Shown: one piece after another, positions 1-8,193 of the stretch
How positions within the stretch are numbered: position 1 is the first letter of the stretch
How the letters are laid out: each line of letters begins with the position of its first letter
From: UBA7672 sp038326205
GTDB taxonomy: Bacteria; Pseudomonadota; Alphaproteobacteria; Caulobacterales; Hyphomonadaceae
NCBI GenBank assembly: GCA_038326205.1
Contig: JBBQJV010000009.1
Span: 1 to 64,000 of the forward strand
Reading direction: 5' to 3'
Length of the DNA stretch: 64,000 nt
The notes under the pieces: model-generated
Seen by the model: only the letters and a program-made list of their open reading frames with translations
The model's database searches: none
What the model was told of the DNA's origin: nothing
Program-made: the position numbers and the translations under genes

Positions 1-1172
1 GCGACGCGATGCTGCACGGCCTGCGCGTGCAGGATGGCAAGGCGCTCTGGTATCGCAACCGCTGGATCCGCTCGACGCCCGTGAGCGAGGCGCTGCGCGA
101 AACGCCTGTCCCGGGCCCGCGTGGCCGGGGCAGCCCCAACACCAACGTCATCGGTCACGCCGGAAAGATTCTCGCGATTGTCGAAGCCGGCGGCTATCCC
201 GCCGAGGTCACCGAAGAGCTTGAGACGCGCCGCTTCTCCGATTTCGATGGTACATTCGGCAAGGCGTTCTCTGCTCACCCGCACCTCGACCCTGACACCG
301 GCGAGATGCACGCGATCTGCTATGCGGGCGAAGATCCCACCACGATCTGGCACACGGTTGTCGGAACCGACGGAAAGATCCGCCGCAACGAGCCCATCAC
401 GGTGCAGGACGGCCCATCGATCCACGACTGCATGATCACCAAGAACTACGTCATCATCCTGGATCTGCCCGTTACCTTCTCGATGGCGGCGCTGGTGAGC
501 GGCGAGAGCTTCCCCTATCGCTGGAATCCCAAACACGCCGCGCGCATCGGCCTGTTGCCGCGTGAAGGCAAAGGCAGCGACGTCATCTGGTGCGACATCG
601 AGCCCTGCTACATCTTCCATCCCGCGAACGCCTACGAGAGGGAAGATGGTAAGGTGATCATGGATGCCGCTGTGCACGCCAACATGTTCGCCGACGGCGC
701 CATGGGGCCGGACTCGCAGAACACGCCGCTTGAGCGCCTTACAATCGACCCGGTCGCCAAGCGCGTCACCCGCAAGGTTATTGATGCGAGCCCGCAGGAA
801 TTCCCGCGCCCCGACGAGCGCCGGATTGGCAAGCCCTATCGCTACGCCTACACGATGGCCCTGCCCGCGGATCGCGATCCCAGCTTCCTAGGCGACTCGC
901 GCCTGTTCAAGCACGATCTCGAAACCGGCAAACGGGAAACCCACGATTTCGGACAAGGCAAAATGCCCGGTGAATTCGTGTTCGTTCCCGCGAGCCCGAC
1001 CAGCGCAGAAGACGAAGGCTGGCTCGTCGGTTTCGTGATCGACACCGAGCGGAAGACCACCGATTTTGTCATCCTCGATGCCAGCAACTTCACGGGCGCA
1101 CCACAGGCGAGCATCACGATACCTGTCCAGATTCCTCCCGGCTTCCACGGCAACTTCGTCGCGATCGCCTGA
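1..1172 (+). CDS. Carotenoid oxygenase family protein (5' end outside window)
   Basis: Partial gene. The frame is open from base 3 and reads Asp-Ala before the first Met at 9, so the true start lies upstream. The family uses a non-haem Fe(II) held by four His to cleave double bonds in carotenoids or stilbenoids, in a seven-bladed propeller. Candidate Fe ligands, counted from the Met at 9, are His in AHPH (90-92), IHD (139), FHPANAY (204) and the terminal HGNF (380). The C-terminus is intact, ending HGNFVAIA. Family members run about 450-500 residues, so roughly 80-100 residues are missing. The substrate (apocarotenoid or lignostilbene-like) cannot be told from sequence. Confidence 0.88.
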   Translation, partial: DAMLHGLRVQDGKALWYRNRWIRSTPVSEALRETPVPGPRGRGSPNTNVIGHAGKILAIVEAGGYPAEVTEELETRRFSDFDGTFGKAFSAHPHLDPDTGEMHAICYAGEDPTTIWHTVVGTDGKIRRNEPITVQDGPSIHDCMITKNYVIILDLPVTFSMAALVSGESFPYRWNPKHAARIGLLPREGKGSDVIWCDIEPCYIFHPANAYEREDGKVIMDAAVHANMFADGAMGPDSQNTPLERLTIDPVAKRVTRKVIDASPQEFPRPDERRIGKPYRYAYTMALPADRDPSFLGDSRLFKHDLETGKRETHDFGQGKMPGEFVFVPASPTSAEDEGWLVGFVIDTERKTTDFVILDASNFTGAPQASITIPVQIPPGFHGNFVAIA

Positions 1173-1276
1173 AAAGGCTGAGACGGCATCAGATACGGCG
1201 CGCAATCCTTAATGGTTGCGCCCCGTTTGTGCGTTTCCGGCACAAAGCTGACGCACGCCTGTAAGAATCCTGCGGC

Positions 1277-1843
1277 GTGAGCGACTATCTTCCCGAACAC
1301 CAGACGAAGCGGGATGGAATGGACGCCCAACGCCCCACACAGGACGAGTTTTACACCCGGGCGGCCGCCGAATTCGGTCCGGCGCTGGGCCGCCTCGCCC
1401 GCGCCAATGAGCGCAACGCGGATCGTCAGCGCGATTTCCTGCAGGATATCCACTTCGCCATCTGGCGCAGCTTCGAGGCCTTTGAGGGACGCGCCAGCCT
1501 GCGCACCTGGATTTATCGTGTCGCCCACAACACCGCCGCAACTCACATCCAGAAGGAAAGGCGCGGCCGCACCTCTCAGTGGATCGATCTTGAACATGCC
1601 GCCGAAACGCCTGACCCAACCAATGGCGCAGAGCACTATGTCGAGATCGACCTGCTCTCCCGCCTGATGACTTTTATCCAGACGCTCAAGCCACCCGATC
1701 GGCAGGTCGTGCTGCTCTACCTCGACGATCTCGATGCCGAGGAGATCGCAGAGATCACCGGCCTTTCCGCTGGCGCCGTCGCCACCCGCATACACCGCAT
1801 CAAGGCGCTGCTGACCCAGCGCTTCAGAACGAGTTCACCATGA
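1277..1843 (+). CDS. ECF-type RNA polymerase sigma factor
   Basis: Protein of 188 residues with the two ECF domains. Region 2 spans about 54-97 (FLQDIHFAIWRSFEAFEG, RTWIYRVAHNTA) and the region 4 helix-turn-helix about 140-180 (DRQVVLLYLDDLDAEEIAEI, GAVATRIHRIKALL). It would direct RNA polymerase to a small stress or surface regulon. The start is either GTG 1277 or ATG 1319 (residue 15); neither has a strong Shine-Dalgarno, so the start is uncertain. The stop overlaps the next start as ATGA (1840-1843), which implies translational coupling to the membrane protein that follows, the usual place for an anti-sigma factor. Confidence 0.9.
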   Translation: MSDYLPEHQTKRDGMDAQRPTQDEFYTRAAAEFGPALGRLARANERNADRQRDFLQDIHFAIWRSFEAFEGRASLRTWIYRVAHNTAATHIQKERRGRTSQWIDLEHAAETPDPTNGAEHYVEIDLLSRLMTFIQTLKPPDRQVVLLYLDDLDAEEIAEITGLSAGAVATRIHRIKALLTQRFRTSSP

Positions 1844-2451
1844 CACAAAATCCCCTTCCGCCCAACGATATCCGCTCGCTCTGGCAGTCCATACCGATCG
1901 ATCCCGTCACGGTGTCGATCGACGAAATGCGCGTCAGGGCCAAGGCGTTCGAGAAGAAAATCCGCAGGCGAAATTTCATTGAGTATGCAGCCAGCGTGTT
2001 CGTCACGGTGGCTTTCGCCTGGTACGCGACGCTCCCTATTGGCGCGTGGCCGCTGTGGCCGATCGCCAATATCATGATCATCGCGGGCATTCTCGTTGTT
2101 GTGGTCAACCTGCACCGCAAGACGCGCGCGGCCACGCCGCCCTCCGGCGCGTCCGCCGAGGCGCTGGTGGACTTCCAACGAGCTGAATTCGTTCGCCAGC
2201 GTGATGCACTGAAAACCACCTGGCGCTGGTACATCTTCCCGATCATCCCAGGCCTCGTCCTGTGGTTCATTGCGATGGGCCTTGGCTTCGCCTCCGCCGC
2301 CGGGGATCTTGGCCGCGCCTTCATCGTACTCGGCGGCGCAGGACTGGCAGCGCTCCTCGTCTTCGCGGCAATCGTCCTTTTGAACCTGCTCGGCGCAGCC
2401 CACCTCCAACGTCAGATCGACGCTCTCGACAGCTACAAGGACAACACCTGA
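1840..2451 (+). CDS. Four-helix membrane protein coupled to the ECF sigma factor (candidate anti-sigma)
   Basis: Protein of 203 residues. A charged cytoplasmic N-terminus of about 45 residues (SLWQSIPIDPVT, then AFEKKIRRRNFIEY) precedes a hydrophobic pair at about 48-66 and 70-92. A charged loop follows, then a second pair at about 128-150 and 157-185. No zinc-binding anti-sigma motif (HxxxCxxC) is present. Its start overlaps the sigma stop by ATGA and its stop overlaps the next start (TGATG at 2449-2453), so the three genes formed one coupled operon. From position and topology I infer it sequesters the sigma factor at the membrane through the N-terminal segment; this is not shown by any recognised domain. 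Confidence 0.75.
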   Translation: MTQNPLPPNDIRSLWQSIPIDPVTVSIDEMRVRAKAFEKKIRRRNFIEYAASVFVTVAFAWYATLPIGAWPLWPIANIMIIAGILVVVVNLHRKTRAATPPSGASAEALVDFQRAEFVRQRDALKTTWRWYIFPIIPGLVLWFIAMGLGFASAAGDLGRAFIVLGGAGLAALLVFAAIVLLNLLGAAHLQRQIDALDSYKDNT

Positions 2452-3855
2452 TGCGCGCAGCTCTCCTCGGTCTCGTTTTTACCGCCTGCGCCTCGCCGCC
2501 GGCCGCTACTCTCGCAACTCCTTCGGCCTTCCCTGGCGAAGCTGAACTGATCGCCATGCTCAAGGCGCGCGTTGATGATGGCCGCGCCACAGGCCTCGTG
2601 CTGGGCGTGATGGACGCCGACGGCTCAACCCGCGTCATCTCTTACGGAGACGCCGGCCCCGCCGCCAAACCACTCGACGCCAACAGTGTCTTCGAGATCG
2701 GCTCCATCTCGAAAGTCTTCACGTCGACGCTTCTCGCCGACATGGCCGCCAAGGGCGAAGTGTAGCTGGATGATCCGGCGCAGACATACGCCCCCCGGCA
2801 TGGTCCTGCCGAAGCGTGGCGACAAACAGATCACGCTGCTCAACCTGTCTGAACAGAATTCCGGTCTGCCGCGGCTGCCGCGGCTGCCGTCCAATCTCAG
2901 GCCGGCCAGCATGGACAACCCCTATGCTGACTACACCGCTGGTATGTTGAACGACTTCCTCACTGGCTATTAGCTGCCGCGCGATATCGGCGCAGAGTTC
3001 GAATACTCGAACCTCGGCGTCGGCCTACTCGGCAACCTGCTCGCGGACCGCGCGGGCGTGAACTATGAGACGCTGGTACAGGAGCGGATATCGAAGCCGC
3101 TTGGCATGAACTTGAGCGGCATCACGCTAACGCCGGCCATGCTAGCGGCGCTGGCCAAGGGGCATGATGCCGCCGGCGCCGTCGTTGCCAACTGGAACCT
3201 GCCGACGCTGGCGGGCGCGGGCGCGTTACGGTCCACCATGAACGACATGCTGAAATTCCTCGACGCGAATCTTGGCGCGCCGAAGAACGATCTCGAACGC
3301 GCCATGCGGGACGCGCAGGCGCCGCGCTTCAAGGCTGGGCCTAATACGCAGATCGGCCTCAACTGGCTGACGCTGACGACGACAAGCGGCGGGTCTTTCG
3401 TCTGGCATGATGGCGGAACCGGCGGTTATGGCTCCTTCATCGGCTTTGATCCGAAGCGCAATGTCGGCGTCGTCCTACTCGGCAATCAGTTCCAGGCGCC
3501 CGAGGACATCGCCATGCACCTGCTCGAGCCGACGATCCCGCTTGTGCCGAAGCCAGCTCCGCCGAGCGAACACACGGCCATCGACGTGCCGGCAGCGACG
3601 CTTGCGCAGTATTTCGGCGTCTACGCGCTCGAACGGGCGCCCGATTTCAAACTGACGGTGATGCAGGAGAACGGCGCCCTGTTCGTGCAGGCGACAGGAC
3701 AGCAGAAGTTCCGTGTCTTCGCGGAGTCGGAGACGAAAGTTTTCTACAAGGCGATCGACGCGCAGATCACCTTCACCCTCGCGGCCAACGGCGAGCCTGC
3801 CTACCTCACGCTGCATCAGGGCGGCGCAGACCAGAAGGCAGCGAAGGTCAGCTAG
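2451..3855 (+). pseudogene. Class C beta-lactamase-like serine hydrolase, disrupted
   Basis: Third gene of the sigma operon, broken by three lesions. There is an in-frame TAG at 2763-2765 (codon 105), a +1 shift in a C6 run at about 2790-2797, and a TAG at 2971-2973. Reading across these gives a continuous serine hydrolase: signal peptide or lipoprotein-like N-terminus, Ser-x-x-Lys motif SISK (85-88), then after the shift TLLNLSEQNSGLPRLP, the Tyr-x-Asn motif in FEYSNLGVGLLG, and HDGGTGGYGSFIGFD replacing the Lys-Thr-Gly motif. A duplicated cggctgccg triplet-of-codons lies at about 2872-2889. All active-site motifs survive, so inactivation looks recent. The 3058-3855 part alone is an open frame but lacks the nucleophile. 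Confidence 0.85.
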
Positions 3856-3950
3856 GCACGACACAGATCTTCGTCGCTGTCCGCCTGCCAGGCCGGTTGA
3901 CCGTGCGCCCGTCCCGGCCTTTGCTCAGACGCAAGCATGGGAGTTCCTGC

Positions 3951-4421
3951 ATGATCCGGCACTGGAAGCGGGGACGCGGGCAAATGGGACCGATGGCGCC
4001 GCTGCTCGGCCGATGGAGTGCCGACGCAGACTCGCCCATGGGACCTGTTACCTGTATTCGCGACTATCAAAAATTTGGCGACCACTATGTACGCCTTGAT
4101 GCGGAGTGGCGCGTCCGCGGCAAGGGCGAGGCTGGCAAGACCTATCGCGAAGTCTGCATGTTCGGGCCCGACCTCAGCCTCGACGGCGAAAAGCGACTGG
4201 CCTTCTGGTCTTACAGCAATGACGGCAAGAAAAGTTCGGGTCATCTCGCCGATGGCACGGACATTCATTTGCAGGCGATCTGCTTCGACTCGCAAATGGA
4301 CGCCGGTCTTGCGCGCCAGGTCTTCTGGCCTGACGCAGAGAACGGATTCTACTGGAGAGTGGAATCAGCCACGCGCAAAGGCTGGAACCGCATGGTGGAG
4401 CATCACTATCGTCCAGCCTGA
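3951..4421 (+). CDS. Conserved hypothetical protein, DUF1579-like
   Basis: Protein of 156 residues. The start was chosen at ATG 3951 because GGGAG at 3939-3943 sits 7 bases upstream; the frame is open further upstream but with atypical Arg-rich sequence. The body has GPMAPLLGRWSADADSPMGP near the N-terminus, then alternating strand-like segments with Trp and Tyr (FWSYSNDGKKSSGHLADGTD, FYWRVESATRKGWNRMVEHH). This resembles the lipocalin-like proteins that measure 'MxxLvGtW', such as DUF1579. No signal peptide is evident. It lies between the broken hydrolase and a lipoprotein gene on the same strand. Function unknown. Confidence 0.6.
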   Translation: MIRHWKRGRGQMGPMAPLLGRWSADADSPMGPVTCIRDYQKFGDHYVRLDAEWRVRGKGEAGKTYREVCMFGPDLSLDGEKRLAFWSYSNDGKKSSGHLADGTDIHLQAICFDSQMDAGLARQVFWPDAENGFYWRVESATRKGWNRMVEHHYRPA

Positions 4422-4467
4422 TCAGCAGGTAACACGACAGACCACGCAAAAATCGGAGGAGTCTCTC

Positions 4468-4902
4468 ATGCGAATAGTCCTGGCTGCGGCCTCAGCCTTC
4501 GCTCTTGCCGCCTGTGGCGGCGAGCCTGCCAAACCAGCCGAACCCGTTCCGGAAGCCGCAGCGGCGCCGGCCATGGACGACAGCATGAAAACCGCCGATA
4601 CAGCGGACGATGCGAACGTTGCTGAAACGGCAGATGGCGCGATGTTCCACACCGATACCACGAAGACCGAGAAAGTTCACCTGCCAGCGGGCAACTGGAC
4701 GGCGACGCCTGTAGACGCCACGCTGATCGAGGTCGTTGGCGCCATGGACGAGGCAATGCCTGATGGTGCGTCGCACCACGTCGTCGAAGTCAAACCGCTG
4801 ACGCGGGACGTCATCGCGAAAGTGAAGTTCGAGCGCCGCGACTCAGCCGACGCCGCAGCGCCCGTCGCCGAGACGCGAACCATAAACTTCATGATTCACT
4901 GA
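4468..4902 (+). CDS. Small putative lipoprotein
   Basis: Protein of 144 residues starting at ATG 4468 with GGAGG at 4455-4459. The N-terminus MRIVLAAASAFALAACGG is a lipoprotein signal with lipobox LAAC. An Ala/Pro/Asp-rich linker (about 20-60) leads to a compact C-terminal part (about 65-144) with HLPAGNWTATPVDATLIEVV and a closing ETRTINFMIH. No catalytic motif is visible. It follows the hypothetical gene at 3951 by 46 bases and may be cotranscribed. Function unknown; envelope location is inferred from the lipobox. Confidence 0.7.
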   Translation: MRIVLAAASAFALAACGGEPAKPAEPVPEAAAAPAMDDSMKTADTADDANVAETADGAMFHTDTTKTEKVHLPAGNWTATPVDATLIEVVGAMDEAMPDGASHHVVEVKPLTRDVIAKVKFERRDSADAAAPVAETRTINFMIH

Positions 4903-5091
4903 TCATTCATCCCGCGGCACAACCCTTGCCGTGAACACGCTCGGAGCAACTTCTCGTCAACTGCAGCGACAAAGCGCAGCAGATACGCTGGGTGCTTCGC
5001 CATGTCCACTTTGTCGCCTTGCTTATGCGACAGTTCAGCAACAACTGTGGGGCTCTGGTGGGGGCGCACATGCGTCGCAACTGGTTCGGAC

Positions 5092-5340
5092 ATGATACAT
5101 TTGAAGAAGAAATATCTCACTCCCGGCGCCCGCGTGGCGTGGACACGGAATGGCCGCCTGATCGAAGGCGTCATCCAGAAAGTCTTCACGCACCGGCTTG
5201 AGCGCACCATCAAGGGCTCGACCGTTACGCAGGATGCCTGCCGGCGTGACCCCGCCTATCTAATCAGGCTGGATGACGGCGACACGCTGCTGAAGAACTT
5301 CAGCGAGCTCACGCCTATCCACACATCTCAGGCCGCTTGA
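5092..5340 (+). CDS. DUF2945 / TUDOR-like small protein
   Basis: An 82-residue basic protein: LTPGARVAWTRNGRLIEGVI, HRLERTIKGSTVTQDAC, RRDPAYLIRLDDGDTLLKNF. The pattern of a 'G-D/A-x-V-x-W' strand, an IKG loop, a 'DPAYLI' strand and a terminal 'LKxxSEL' strand matches the small beta-barrel often annotated as DUF2945 or hypervirulence-associated TUDOR domain. The start at 5092 is preferred because upstream in-frame sequence (from 5002) is not family-like; no clear ribosome-binding site is seen. Molecular role in bacteria is not established. Confidence 0.6.
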   Translation: MIHLKKKYLTPGARVAWTRNGRLIEGVIQKVFTHRLERTIKGSTVTQDACRRDPAYLIRLDDGDTLLKNFSELTPIHTSQAA

Positions 5341-5361
5341 GAGCAGTCAGCTTAGAAGCTG

Positions 5362-5895
5362 TCATTCCGCTTCGAACAACCCTGAGCCTGACGCACGTCT
5401 GACAGACGCCGGCCTGTTGGGGCGCTTGCCCTTCTCGACCGTGACGCCCGGATAGCCCTTCAGCGGCCCGACGGGCGCTCCGAGATAGGCCCAGTCCCGC
5501 ATCTCCTCGATGGCGACGTGATACTTCGTCTCGCGCCCCGTGCGTCCCGCGAACAGGGCGCGCGGCATGTTGACCATCTTCGGCGACCGGCCGCGCTCGA
5601 ACATCACCGGCGATCCGCACCGCGAACAAAAGCTGCGCACATGGCCTCGCGCCGCGTCGTCAAAGCGCATGATCGCAGCCTCGCCCTTCGTCACCCGCAT
5701 CTTGCTCTTCCAGCACCCGACATAAGTCGCATAGGCCGCCCCGTGCGCCACCCGGCTGGGGGCCGAATGGTCATGCCAGGCCCAGAACACCGGCGTGTCG
5801 ATTTCGACTTCGATGGCGCCGCAAAGGCACGCACCCGAAGTCGTCGCGGCTGCGCGCATTTTCCGCGTTTTCGCTTTTGTGGCCTTCTCCGGCAT
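5362..5895 (-). CDS. GFA (glutathione-dependent formaldehyde-activating-like) family protein, variant zinc site
   Basis: Protein of 177 residues from ATG 5895 (alternatives ATG 5910 or 5925). The N-terminal CLCGAIEVE (Cys23, Cys25) and the later FCSRCGSPV (Cys90, Cys93) fit the structural CxC...CxxC zinc site of GFA/CENP-V proteins. The second, catalytic-type cluster, normally H-C-x-x-C, is replaced by WHDHSAPSRVAHG, followed by ATYVGCWKSKMRVTKGE. The fold is therefore GFA, but glutathione/formaldehyde chemistry is doubtful. The C-terminus is basic and Pro/Arg-rich (EKGKRPNRPASVRRASG). It is divergent from the Rieske oxygenase gene, and the two may share an intergenic control region. Confidence 0.8.
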   Translation of the reverse strand: MPEKATKAKTRKMRAAATTSGACLCGAIEVEIDTPVFWAWHDHSAPSRVAHGAAYATYVGCWKSKMRVTKGEAAIMRFDDAARGHVRSFCSRCGSPVMFERGRSPKMVNMPRALFAGRTGRETKYHVAIEEMRDWAYLGAPVGPLKGYPGVTVEKGKRPNRPASVRRASGSGLFEAE

Positions 5896-5986
5896 AATCT
5901 TGCCTGTCATGCCCGATCGCCCCATCCATCTCGACTGGAGGCACCAAACATTGGATAGTCCACTTCAATCAAGGCTCTGGACCCAA

Positions 5987-7084
5987 ATGGCAGACGGAAC
6001 CCTCACGAAATCTGCAGGCCTGTCCGCAGAAGGATGGCTGACCGACAGCTGGTATTTCGCCTGCGCGTCGAAAACCCTCGCGCCGGGCACGCAATTTCGC
6101 CGGATCATTCTTGGCCAGCCAGTGCTTCTGGCCCGGACTGAAAAGGGCGAGGCCTTCGCCTTGCGCGACATCTGCCCCCACCGCCTCGTGCCGCTCTCGG
6201 CCGGTCGTCAGGTCGAGACTAACGGGCAGCCGACCATCGAGTGCCCCTATCATGGCTGGCGCTTCGGAACCGATGGCGGCTGCAGGCTGATGCCGTCGCT
6301 ACCCAGCACCGAGGATTTCGCGACCGACAAAGTGCGCGTGCGTCACTATCCCGTGCACGAGATCAACGGGATGATCTTCCTCTACGTTGCCGACAATCCG
6401 CGCTCCGACGATCCGCCCGCCGCGCCCGCGCCGACGTTCGAAATCGCGGCAGTTCTCAATCCGAAATTCATCGTCCACCAGACCTTCAACGCGCATATGG
6501 ACGACGCTGTGGTTGGATTGATGGACCCGGCGCACGTGCCCTTCGTGCATAACCAGTGGTGGTGGCGTCCGCCGAGCACCGGGCTGCGCCTGAAAGAGAA
6601 GCCGTTCATCCCGGCGACACGCGGCTGGGCCCTCGCGCGTCACAAGCCGTCGGGCAATTCGCTGGCTTACAAGATGCTGATGGGCTCGGAGGTGACGACC
6701 GAGATCGTCTTCCAGATTCCGGGCTTCCGGTGGGAGATTGTCGAAGCGCAGAAGCGCCGCATCTTCACGCTCACCTGCCTCACTCCCATCACGCTGAAGA
6801 AGACGCGCATCACACAGATCACCTTCTGGAACAACGCGCCGCTGCTCGACCTCGCCTTGCCGATCCTCATCCCTGCCGCGCGGAAATTCCTCGGTCAGGA
6901 CGGACACATGGTGAACCTTCAGAACAAAGGTCTGGCGTATCAACAGAACATGCTGTGGATCGACGACATCGATGTGCAGGCGAAGTGGTATCGCATCCTC
7001 AAGAAGGAATGGGCGACGTCCCGCTCCGAAGGCCGGCCTTTCGCCAACCCAATCGAACCGCGCACGCTGAGATGGCGCAGCTGA
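5987..7084 (+). CDS. Rieske-type aromatic ring-hydroxylating oxygenase, alpha subunit
   Basis: Protein of 365 residues from ATG 5987; in-frame ATG 5909 would add 26 residues that overlap the divergent GFA gene. The [2Fe-2S] Rieske site is CPHRLVPLS (Cys63, His65) and CPYHGWRFG (Cys86, His89). The mononuclear iron site follows in the C-terminal domain: NAHMDDAVVGLMDPAHVPFV with HN next, giving the D-x2-H-x4-H spacing. Layout fits vanillate O-demethylase or pheophorbide-type monooxygenases, which take electrons from a separate reductase. No reductase or ferredoxin gene is in the window. The substrate is unknown. Confidence 0.88.
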   Translation: MADGTLTKSAGLSAEGWLTDSWYFACASKTLAPGTQFRRIILGQPVLLARTEKGEAFALRDICPHRLVPLSAGRQVETNGQPTIECPYHGWRFGTDGGCRLMPSLPSTEDFATDKVRVRHYPVHEINGMIFLYVADNPRSDDPPAAPAPTFEIAAVLNPKFIVHQTFNAHMDDAVVGLMDPAHVPFVHNQWWWRPPSTGLRLKEKPFIPATRGWALARHKPSGNSLAYKMLMGSEVTTEIVFQIPGFRWEIVEAQKRRIFTLTCLTPITLKKTRITQITFWNNAPLLDLALPILIPAARKFLGQDGHMVNLQNKGLAYQQNMLWIDDIDVQAKWYRILKKEWATSRSEGRPFANPIEPRTLRWRS

Positions 7085-7101
7085 TCCCGACGGAGCTGCC
7101 C

Positions 7102-8049
7102 ATGAAATCGGTCTTCTTCTCGCTCATCGTTGCGCTGTCCGCCTGCGCCTCGCCCGCGCTTGCCGATCAGACACCTCCCGCGGCGCAGACCCAGACCGTC
7201 ACGGCGACAGACGTCGTCTGGGCTCATCCAACAGACCTCGACCTCAAGGCCACGATCTATCGCCCCGTTGCACCACTATCAAAGGCGCTGCCCGTCCTGA
7301 TCGACGTTCACGGTGGCGCATGGGGCTCTGGTGACCGCACCGGCGACGTGCTCTACGCGACGGAACTCGCGAAGGGCGGCGTCCTCGTCGTCTCGATCGA
7401 CTTTCGCCAGTCACCGCGGTTCCAACATCCTACGGCCAGCGCCGATGTCGTAGCCGCCGTGCGCTATGTCCGCCTCAACGCGAAGCAACTCGGCGCGGAC
7501 CCGGATCGCATCGGCCTGATCGGTTCATCCTCCGGCGCTCATCTTGCGCTGCTGGCGGCGCTCCGCCCCGACGCGCGCCAGCACAAGGGCACGCCGATTG
7601 CGGATGCTTCGGGCAAGTTCGCCGCGCATGACGACCTCTCCGCCAACGTCGACTACGTCGTCGCCATGTGGCCGGTCTCGGACCCCGTTGCACGTTATCG
7701 CTATGCCAAACGTGCAGGCATCGCGCGTCTTGCGGAACTCACCGAGAAATACTTCCCCGGCGAAGACGCGATGTGGGACGCCTCCATCCCGCGTATCGTC
7801 ACGTCTGGCGAGGCGAAAACGCTCCCACCCATCCTCGTCGTGCAGCCCGGCGATGATTCCAACATCCCGCAGGATATGACGTTCGACCTGCTCCACGCCT
7901 GGCAGGCGCGCGGCGGCAAGCTCGACTATCTGTTCTACCCCGGCCAGCCGCACGCATTTGGCCATCGCCCGTCAGCCGCGACGACGGATCTGATAGCCGC
8001 TGTGGCCAGCTTCATCGCGCGCCAGAACTGCGCCAAGAACAGTCCCTGA
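7102..8049 (+). CDS. Exported alpha/beta hydrolase (esterase/lipase-like)
   Basis: Protein of 315 residues from ATG 7102 with GGAG 6 bases upstream. The N-terminal signal is MKSVFFSLIVALSACASPAL; LSAC could be a lipobox, or ALA-D a signal peptidase I site. The oxyanion-hole motif is HGGAW (70-74), the nucleophile elbow GSSSGAHLA (Ser143), the likely acid is in VVQPGDDSN and the catalytic His in QPHAFGH. This is the fold of BD-FAE/acetyl-hydrolase esterases (hormone-sensitive-lipase type). It begins 17 bases after the oxygenase stop, so the two are probably one operon and may act on one ester-bearing aromatic substrate (inference). Confidence 0.87.
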   Translation: MKSVFFSLIVALSACASPALADQTPPAAQTQTVTATDVVWAHPTDLDLKATIYRPVAPLSKALPVLIDVHGGAWGSGDRTGDVLYATELAKGGVLVVSIDFRQSPRFQHPTASADVVAAVRYVRLNAKQLGADPDRIGLIGSSSGAHLALLAALRPDARQHKGTPIADASGKFAAHDDLSANVDYVVAMWPVSDPVARYRYAKRAGIARLAELTEKYFPGEDAMWDASIPRIVTSGEAKTLPPILVVQPGDDSNIPQDMTFDLLHAWQARGGKLDYLFYPGQPHAFGHRPSAATTDLIAAVASFIARQNCAKNSP

Positions 8050-8193
8050 ATGCTTGCCGCGCCACGTCACGACCTGTTGAGCGTTCCGACGCGCCTTGCC
8101 GTGCATCCGGCCCCTTGCCCAGCCGCCGGAATGGCCGTCTAACCCGGTTAAAGACGGCACGTGCGTGGCTCAGCCACGACCTGGGAGGATAGA

